DNA of 17,390 nt from CAYYWP01 sp050176585. Lineage in GTDB: Bacteria; Desulfobacterota; Binatia; HRBIN30; CADEER01. This document shows, in pieces, positions 13,361 to 17,390 of the stretch (its first letter is position 1; every line of letters begins with the position of its first letter). The notes beneath the pieces were generated by a model. That model was given only the letters and a program-made list of their open reading frames with translations. It was not told where the DNA came from and searched no databases. Where the stretch lies: contig JBFXHX010000062.1 of assembly GCA_050176585.1 (NCBI GenBank), forward strand, positions 1-17,390, written 5' to 3'. Made by a program: the position numbers and the translations under genes.

Positions 13361-14257
13361 ATGTCCACCCTCATCGGACCGACTTCCCACTACTTCTACT
13401 CGCAGCGGCTGAAGCTGCACTACGTCGACTGGGGCAATCCCGAGAAGCCGCCGCTCCTGCTCATCCACGGCGGGCGCGACCACGCGCGCAACTGGGACTG
13501 GGTCGCCCAGGATCTGCGGCGCGATTTTCACGTGATCGCGCCCGACCTGCGCGGGCACGGCGACTCGCAGTGGGCGATCGGCGGCAGCTACGCGATGGTC
13601 GACTACACGCTCGACGTGGCGCAGCTGCTGAGCGCCCTCGACATCAAGCGGATCACCATCGTCGGGCACTCGCTCGGCGGTTCGATCGCGCTGCAGTACA
13701 CCGGCACGTACCCCGAGCGCGTGGAGAAGGTCGTCGCGATCGAAGGGCTCGGCCCGCCGCCCGAGATGTTGCGCGAGCACCACCCGCCCGCCCACGAGCG
13801 GATGCGGGTCTGGATCGAAGAGATGAAGGCGCTCGCGCGGCGGCACCCGCGCCGCTACGCCACGCTCGAGGAGGCGGTCGCCCGCATGCGCGATGCGAAT
13901 CCGCGCCTCACCAAGGAGCAGGCGCGCCATCTGACCGTCCACGGCTGCTATCGCGACGAGGACGGCACGTATCTCTGGAAGTTCGACAACTACGTGCGCG
14001 CCACCTCGCCGTATCTGTTCAACCTCGCCGATGCAGAGGAGCTCTGGAAACGGATCACGTGCCCGGTCCTGCTCCTGCGCGGCACCGAGTCGTGGGCGAG
14101 CGATCCGGAGCTCGACGGGCGCGCCAAGGCCTTCCGGAGCTACACGTTCCACAACATCGAGGGCGCCGGGCACTGGGTGCATCACGACCAGCTCGAGGTG
14201 TTCCTGAAGCACCTGCGCGATTTCCTCGACGCGCACCCGGCGCCGCGGAATTGCTAA
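13361..14257 (+). CDS. alpha/beta-fold hydrolase
   Basis: A 298-residue alpha/beta hydrolase fold protein. The oxyanion-hole strand is LLLIHGGRDH. The nucleophile elbow GHSLGG holds Ser104. The C-terminal catalytic histidine is His271 in GAGHWVHHDQ, and the acid is likely an Asp or Glu near LLLRGTESWASDPE. DLRGHGDS and a helical lid follow the family pattern. It probably hydrolyses an ester, lactone, C-C or epoxide-type bond in the cytoplasm; substrate is unknown. I chose ATG 13361 because MSTLIGPTSHYF begins the conserved fold region; an in-frame GTG at 13289 would add 24 low-complexity residues. It is divergent from tag and 117 bp upstream of the riboflavin synthase-like gene, without a clear functional link to either. 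Confidence 0.9.
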   Translation: MSTLIGPTSHYFYSQRLKLHYVDWGNPEKPPLLLIHGGRDHARNWDWVAQDLRRDFHVIAPDLRGHGDSQWAIGGSYAMVDYTLDVAQLLSALDIKRITIVGHSLGGSIALQYTGTYPERVEKVVAIEGLGPPPEMLREHHPPAHERMRVWIEEMKALARRHPRRYATLEEAVARMRDANPRLTKEQARHLTVHGCYRDEDGTYLWKFDNYVRATSPYLFNLADAEELWKRITCPVLLLRGTESWASDPELDGRAKAFRSYTFHNIEGAGHWVHHDQLEVFLKHLRDFLDAHPAPRNC

Positions 14258-14275
14258 TCGCGTTCGACGCGAAGC

Positions 14276-14292
14276 CGCGAAGGCGTTCTCAG
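14276..14292. repeat. 17-bp repeat unit upstream of the riboflavin synthase-like gene
   Basis: CGCGAAGGCGTTCTCAG here is the exact reverse complement of 14988-15004, on the other side of the riboflavin synthase-like gene. Its CGCGAAGG core also occurs in the palindromes at 4549 and 14963, which suggests a dispersed REP-like family. Confidence 0.75.
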
Positions 14293-14374
14293 CCCGTCGG
14301 GTCTCCGCGCCGTCGGGTTGAAAAGCGGGGTGGGCGTGCATTGCCGGGGCGGCGGCATATGGTAGAGCGTCGGC

Positions 14375-14953
14375 ATGTTTACCGGGATCATCGAAGAGGT
14401 GGGTGAGGTGGTCGAGGCGGGGAACGGCACGCTCCGCATCAGATCGCCGCAGGTGCTCGCCGATGCGAAGCTGGGCGACTCGATCGCGATCAACGGCGTC
14501 GACCTGACGGTGGCGCAAATCGCGGGCGACACGTTCTTCGCGGATGTCATGCCGGAAACGTACCGGCGCTCCAACCTCGGGCAGCTCGGCGCCGGCGACC
14601 GCGTGAATCTCGAGCGCTCGGTGCGGCCGACGGACCGGCTGAGCGGGCACATCGTGCGCGGCGTCGTCGAAGGGGTCGCGACGCTCGAGTCGTTCACGCC
14701 GGAAGCCGACGCGGTGATCGCGCGGTTTCGCACCCCGCCCGAGCTGTTGCGCTACATGGTGGTGAAGGGGCCGGTCTGCATCGACGGCGCTTCGCTGACG
14801 ATCATCGACAAGACGCCGGGCACCTTCGCGGTGTCGCTCGTCCAGTACACGCAGGGACACACCAACCTGATCGGGAAGCAACCCGGCGATTCGGTCAACA
14901 TCGAGACCGACATCATCGCCCGCTACGTCGAGGCGATCTTGGCGCCGCGCTGA
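14375..14953 (+). CDS. ribE: riboflavin synthase (alpha chain) family protein with altered active site
   Basis: A 192-residue protein with two lumazine-binding domains, MFTGIIEEVGEVV (1-95) and ~96-190, as in riboflavin synthase, which dismutates 6,7-dimethyl-8-ribityllumazine to riboflavin. Family marks: the MFTGII start, GDSIAINGVDLTV, DVMPETYRRSNLG, and CIDGASLTI in the second domain. Aligned to E. coli RibE from memory (constant offset 5 in the N-domain), Ser36 and His92 match Ser41 and His97. The position of Cys48 is Asp43 and that of His102 is Val97, so two active-site residues are substituted. It may be a lineage variant that is still active, or a lumazine/flavin-binding paralogue. No other rib gene and no FMN riboswitch is adjacent. 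The Shine-Dalgarno is weak. The stop is 5 bp from the convergent pbpC stop. Confidence 0.85.
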   Translation: MFTGIIEEVGEVVEAGNGTLRIRSPQVLADAKLGDSIAINGVDLTVAQIAGDTFFADVMPETYRRSNLGQLGAGDRVNLERSVRPTDRLSGHIVRGVVEGVATLESFTPEADAVIARFRTPPELLRYMVVKGPVCIDGASLTIIDKTPGTFAVSLVQYTQGHTNLIGKQPGDSVNIETDIIARYVEAILAPR

Positions 14954-14958
14954 AAAGA

Positions 14959-17163
14959 TCAACGCGAAGGCGCGGCGGGGCGAAGTTCTGAGAACGCCTT
15001 CGCGCCCGCGCGTGTTCGCCTCGAATCCGGCCGCACCTCGAAGTGGATCGCGTGGGCAACCCGCCCGCTCGCATCTACGAGCTCGAGCGCGAACTGCCCG
15101 CCGCGCGGTTGCCAGAGCTGCGGCTGCGCCGCGCCACCGAGATCCTGGCCGGCCAAGCGCCAGCGGTAGCTCGCCGCGCTTTCGGCTTCGAACCAGAGCC
15201 GCTGGCGCGCCGCGGGGATGTCGGGGTCGAGCGCGACGATGGTGCCCTCGGCGGGCGCGAGGATGCGCGGGGCCGCGGCGCGCTTCGGAGGCCCCTCCGG
15301 CGCGGTGCCGGCGAGGAACCACTCGCGCTGCGCAGCGCCGGGGCCGCCGACCTCTGCCTGCACGACCCGCGGCGGCGGCGCGGGCGCATGGCTCGGCACC
15401 TCGGCGTGCAGCCACTCCATCAGGTCGAGCCAGATCGGCGCCGCACCGGTGACGCCGCTCACGTCCCGCATCGGCGCGCCGGAGAAATTGCCGACCCACA
15501 CCCCGACCGTGTAGCGACTCGAGAAACCGATGCACCAGTTGTCGCGCATGTCCTTGCTGGTGCCGGTTTTCACCGCGGTCCAGAACGGCGTGGTGAGCGG
15601 TCCCTCGAGCCCGAATGTGATGCTCCGGCCGGCGCGGTCGGCCAGCATGTCCGCGACGATGAACGCGGCTTCGGCGCCGATGACACGCGCGGGGTGGGGC
15701 ATCTCCGGTTCGGCGGTGAGGCGCAGCGGTTGCCAGAGCCCGCCGGCGGCGAGGGCGCGATACGCGCCGACCAGCTGCCAGAGCGTGACGTCGGCGGACC
15801 CGAGCGCGAGCGACGGCCCGTAATAGCCGCCCGGCCGATCGACGCCGTGGAAGCCGAGCGCGCGCAACTGGGCGGCGAAGTCGTCCGCGCCGAGGAGCTG
15901 CAGCGCGCGCACCGCGGGCACGTTGAGCGAGCCGGCGAGCGCCGTGCGCACCGATACGGGGCCGTGGAAGCGATCGTCGTAGTTGCGCGGCCGGAAGAGA
16001 CCGCCGCTGACGGCGATCTCCAGCGGCGCGTCGTCGAGCGCGCTCGCCGCGGTGAGCAGCCGGCGGTCGAGCGCGAGCGCGTAGAGAAACGGCTTGAGCG
16101 TCGACCCCGCCTGCCGCGGCGCGCGCACGCCGTCGACCTGTGCGGCCGACGAGAGGGCGCCGCTCGAGCCGACGTACGCGCGCACCGCGCCGGTGGCGTT
16201 CTCGACCACCAGCACGGCCGCGTCGCGCACCCCGCGGTCGCGAAGCGCGAACAGGTGCCGCTCGACCGCCTCGAGCGCGGCCCTCTGCGCGCCCGCATCC
16301 AGCGTTGACCGCACGTCGGCACACGGCCCACCGCCGTCCGCCAGCAGCCGCCGCGCCACATGCGGGGCGAGCGCGGCGCGCGCGGCCGTGTGCACCGGCG
16401 CGTCGATGATGCGGTCGACCGCGAGCGCGAGCGCGCCGGGGGCCGCCGTCTCGCCGAGCCGGTGGTTGAGCGCCGCGGCGCGGCGGATGAGCGCATCGCG
16501 CTCGGCGTTCGGGCTGCGCACGAGCGCGGCCAGCGCCACCGCTTCGGCGCTGGTCAATCCGTGCGGCGCTTTATCGAACAACAGCTCGGCGGCCGCCCCG
16601 ATGCCCTGCAGCTCGCCGCGGAACGTCACCAGGTTCACATAGGCTTCGGCGATCTCGCGCTTTCTCCAGCGCTCCTCCAGCGCCCAGGCGGCGCGCATCT
16701 GCGCCCATTTGCCGGCGAGCGAGCGCGGTCCGCCGCGGCGGGCGAGCGCCGGGTCGAGCATGGCGGCGAGCTGCATGGTGATCGTGCTGGCGCCGCGCGG
16801 CGCGCCCCCGCGCAGCCGTTGCCCGAGGGCCGAGGCGATGGCGAGGGCATCGACGCCGCCGTGGCGGAAGAAGCGGCCGTCCTCCGAGGCGATGAGCGCG
16901 TCGAGCAACGCCGGCGAGATCGCGCCGATCGGCGTCCACGCCAGGCGGCGCCGGGTGCGGTCGACGCGCAGCTCGTGCAGCAGGGCGCCGTGCCGATCGA
17001 CCAGGCGGGCGTCGGAGGGGCAGGTGGAAGCGCGCACCTCGGCGAACGAGGGCGCGCGGCGTTCATCGGGCGGGTCCGGCAGCGCCAGGCCGGCGGTGAG
17101 CGCGACTGCCGCGCTGATCGCTGCAGCGGCCGCGAGCGCCCCGGCCGCCCACCGGAGCCTCAC
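14959..17163 (-). CDS. pbpC: penicillin-binding protein 1C (bifunctional glycosyltransferase/transpeptidase)
   Basis: A 734-residue class A penicillin-binding protein that polymerises and crosslinks peptidoglycan in the periplasm. An N-terminal membrane anchor spans residues ~5-28. The GT51 domain has the catalytic-glutamate motif SEDGRFFRHGG (Glu94) and RGASTITMQLA (123-133). The transpeptidase has SxxK as STLK (Ser354, Lys357), SxN as SLN (412-414) and KTG (532-534). The C-terminal ~640-720 region fits the BiPBP_C domain that distinguishes PBP1C. The GTG start is fixed by AAGGAGGTG just upstream. The last ~15 residues are encoded by the palindrome at 14963-15004. It follows the 3' end of an alpha-2-macroglobulin-like gene on the same strand, the classic yfhM-pbpC pairing in which the macroglobulin is thought to protect a cell whose envelope is breached. 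Confidence 0.96.
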   Translation of the reverse strand: MRLRWAAGALAAAAAISAAVALTAGLALPDPPDERRAPSFAEVRASTCPSDARLVDRHGALLHELRVDRTRRRLAWTPIGAISPALLDALIASEDGRFFRHGGVDALAIASALGQRLRGGAPRGASTITMQLAAMLDPALARRGGPRSLAGKWAQMRAAWALEERWRKREIAEAYVNLVTFRGELQGIGAAAELLFDKAPHGLTSAEAVALAALVRSPNAERDALIRRAAALNHRLGETAAPGALALAVDRIIDAPVHTAARAALAPHVARRLLADGGGPCADVRSTLDAGAQRAALEAVERHLFALRDRGVRDAAVLVVENATGAVRAYVGSSGALSSAAQVDGVRAPRQAGSTLKPFLYALALDRRLLTAASALDDAPLEIAVSGGLFRPRNYDDRFHGPVSVRTALAGSLNVPAVRALQLLGADDFAAQLRALGFHGVDRPGGYYGPSLALGSADVTLWQLVGAYRALAAGGLWQPLRLTAEPEMPHPARVIGAEAAFIVADMLADRAGRSITFGLEGPLTTPFWTAVKTGTSKDMRDNWCIGFSSRYTVGVWVGNFSGAPMRDVSGVTGAAPIWLDLMEWLHAEVPSHAPAPPPRVVQAEVGGPGAAQREWFLAGTAPEGPPKRAAAPRILAPAEGTIVALDPDIPAARQRLWFEAESAASYRWRLAGQDLGGAAQPQLWQPRGGQFALELVDASGRVAHAIHFEVRPDSRRTRAGAKAFSELRPAAPSR
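14963..15004. repeat. 10-bp-stem palindrome at the riboflavin synthase/pbpC convergent end
   Basis: CGCGAAGGCG (14963-14972) pairs perfectly with CGCCTTCGCG (14995-15004) around a 22-nt loop that contains a further GCGAAG. It follows the riboflavin synthase-like gene by 9 bp and could end its transcription. It also lies inside the 3' end of pbpC and encodes part of that protein's C-terminal tail. It belongs to the same repeat family as 4549-4586 and 14276-14292. Confidence 0.7.
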
Positions 17164-17252
17164 CGCCGCACCTCCTTGGCGGTCCGCTCCGGTGTGTCGG
17201 CCAGCAGTGCTCGGCCGCCGCGCGCCGCGAGCGCCGGCGACGACACGCTCAC
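17160..17252 (-). CDS. possible 30-residue ORF bridging the macroglobulin gene and pbpC
   Basis: A GTG overlaps the macroglobulin stop (GTGA), and the frame (VSVSSPALAARGG onward) ends in a TGA that overlaps the pbpC start (again GTGA). The double overlap would pass ribosomes from one gene to the next. The peptide resembles nothing known to me and may be only spacer sequence with an open frame, which is common at this GC content. Confidence 0.25.
   Translation of the reverse strand: MSVSSPALAARGGRALLADTPERTAKEVRR
17167..17175 (-). promoter_or_regulatory. Shine-Dalgarno sequence of pbpC
   Basis: On the minus strand AAGGAGGTG lies 5-6 nt before the GTG at 17163 and is nearly fully complementary to the 16S rRNA 3' end. 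It settles the GTG start. Confidence 0.7.
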
Positions 17253-17390
17253 GGCAGCACCTCCACCGGCGCGTTCGGGATCTCGCCGAACATCTCCGGT
17301 GCGTACAGCGCCTCGACGCGCGTCGGCGGCTGCGCGAAGCTCCCGTTCTGATTCAGGCGGACCACATACTCGACCGCCGTCCGTCCCTTG
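17249..17390 (-). CDS. alpha-2-macroglobulin family protein, C-terminal end (partial)
   Basis: Only the last 46 codons are in the window; the gene enters from the right edge. The tail reads VEYVVRLNQNGSF, then PPTRVEALYAPEMFGEIPNA and ends EVLP. This matches the receptor-binding-domain-like C-terminus of bacterial alpha-2-macroglobulins (YfhM type), where 'PP.rVEaMYaPe.fGe.pN' is typical. These large lipoproteins act in the periplasm as thioester protease traps. Its position directly upstream of pbpC on the same strand is the known conserved pairing, which strengthens both calls. The thioester and anchor regions cannot be judged. Confidence 0.85.
   Translation of the reverse strand, partial: KGRTAVEYVVRLNQNGSFAQPPTRVEALYAPEMFGEIPNAPVEVLP

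Noticed and set aside
14258..14374. FMN riboswitch or other leader element upstream of the riboflavin synthase-like gene.
   Set aside because: The gap is only 117 bp and I could not find the conserved riboswitch core; it contains the 17-bp repeat unit and otherwise plain sequence.
13100..16324. 1074-codon open frame on the minus strand, and other very long antisense frames (40-1974 and 2235-4466, minus).
   Set aside because: They run antisense to, or out of frame with, well-identified genes (zwf, glk, pbpC, tag, riboflavin synthase-like). Their translations are Arg/Ala-rich low-complexity sequence, the expected by-product of high GC.

Overview
The window is GC-rich bacterial chromosome with densely packed genes and mostly short intergenic gaps. 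The long antisense open frames are the usual by-product of high GC. The housekeeping genes (zwf, glk, tag, a riboflavin synthase-like gene, pbpC beside an alpha-2-macroglobulin gene) indicate a Gram-negative with an outer membrane. The large secreted protein combines a CSLREA-type N-terminus, Thr/Pro-rich linkers and a dockerin-like 'GDCNGDGxVTVDE' calcium module. I associate that combination with uncultured deltaproteobacterial or Binatota-like lineages and Planctomycetes; this placement is a weak inference.

Layout. 1-1800: a small lipoprotein and a fold-type I PLP aminotransferase. 1800-4530: zwf (glucose-6-phosphate dehydrogenase) and glk (glucokinase), 6 bp apart. Together they convert glucose to 6-phosphogluconolactone at the entrance of the Entner-Doudoroff and oxidative pentose phosphate routes. 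4594-5280: a HAD-family hydrolase convergent with glk, with an inverted repeat between the two stop codons. 5236-10978: a rearranged region. 10862-12454: an FAD-dependent aromatic-ring monooxygenase. 12663-14257: tag (3-methyladenine DNA glycosylase I), divergent from an alpha/beta hydrolase. 14375-14953: a riboflavin synthase-family protein. 14959-17390, minus strand: the 3' end of an alpha-2-macroglobulin-like gene followed by pbpC.

The most striking structure is a 383-bp direct repeat (5236-5618 and 10596-10978, 3 mismatches by my count). It is made of the first 15 codons of the HAD gene, the divergent intergenic region and the first 39 codons of the monooxygenase gene. The ancestral arrangement was evidently HAD gene and monooxygenase gene back to back. 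A 4977-bp segment now separates them, leaving a truncated copy of the monooxygenase at the left junction and of the HAD gene at the right junction. This is the geometry of a single-crossover (Campbell-type) integration of a ~5.36-kb circle, or of a duplication-associated insertion. The segment carries one intact gene for a secreted multidomain protein of 1374 residues, bracketed by debris: the start of a frameshifted RAYT (REP-associated tyrosine transposase) on the left and the frameshifted C-terminus of a YihY/BrkB-family membrane protein on the right.

Three intergenic or gene-end sites carry related short palindromes built on CGCGAAGG (4549-4586, 14276-14292, 14963-15004). They look like a dispersed REP-like family, which fits the RAYT remnant. 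I found no tRNA, rRNA, CRISPR array or intact transposon. All functional calls come from reading motifs by eye; no database search was possible.
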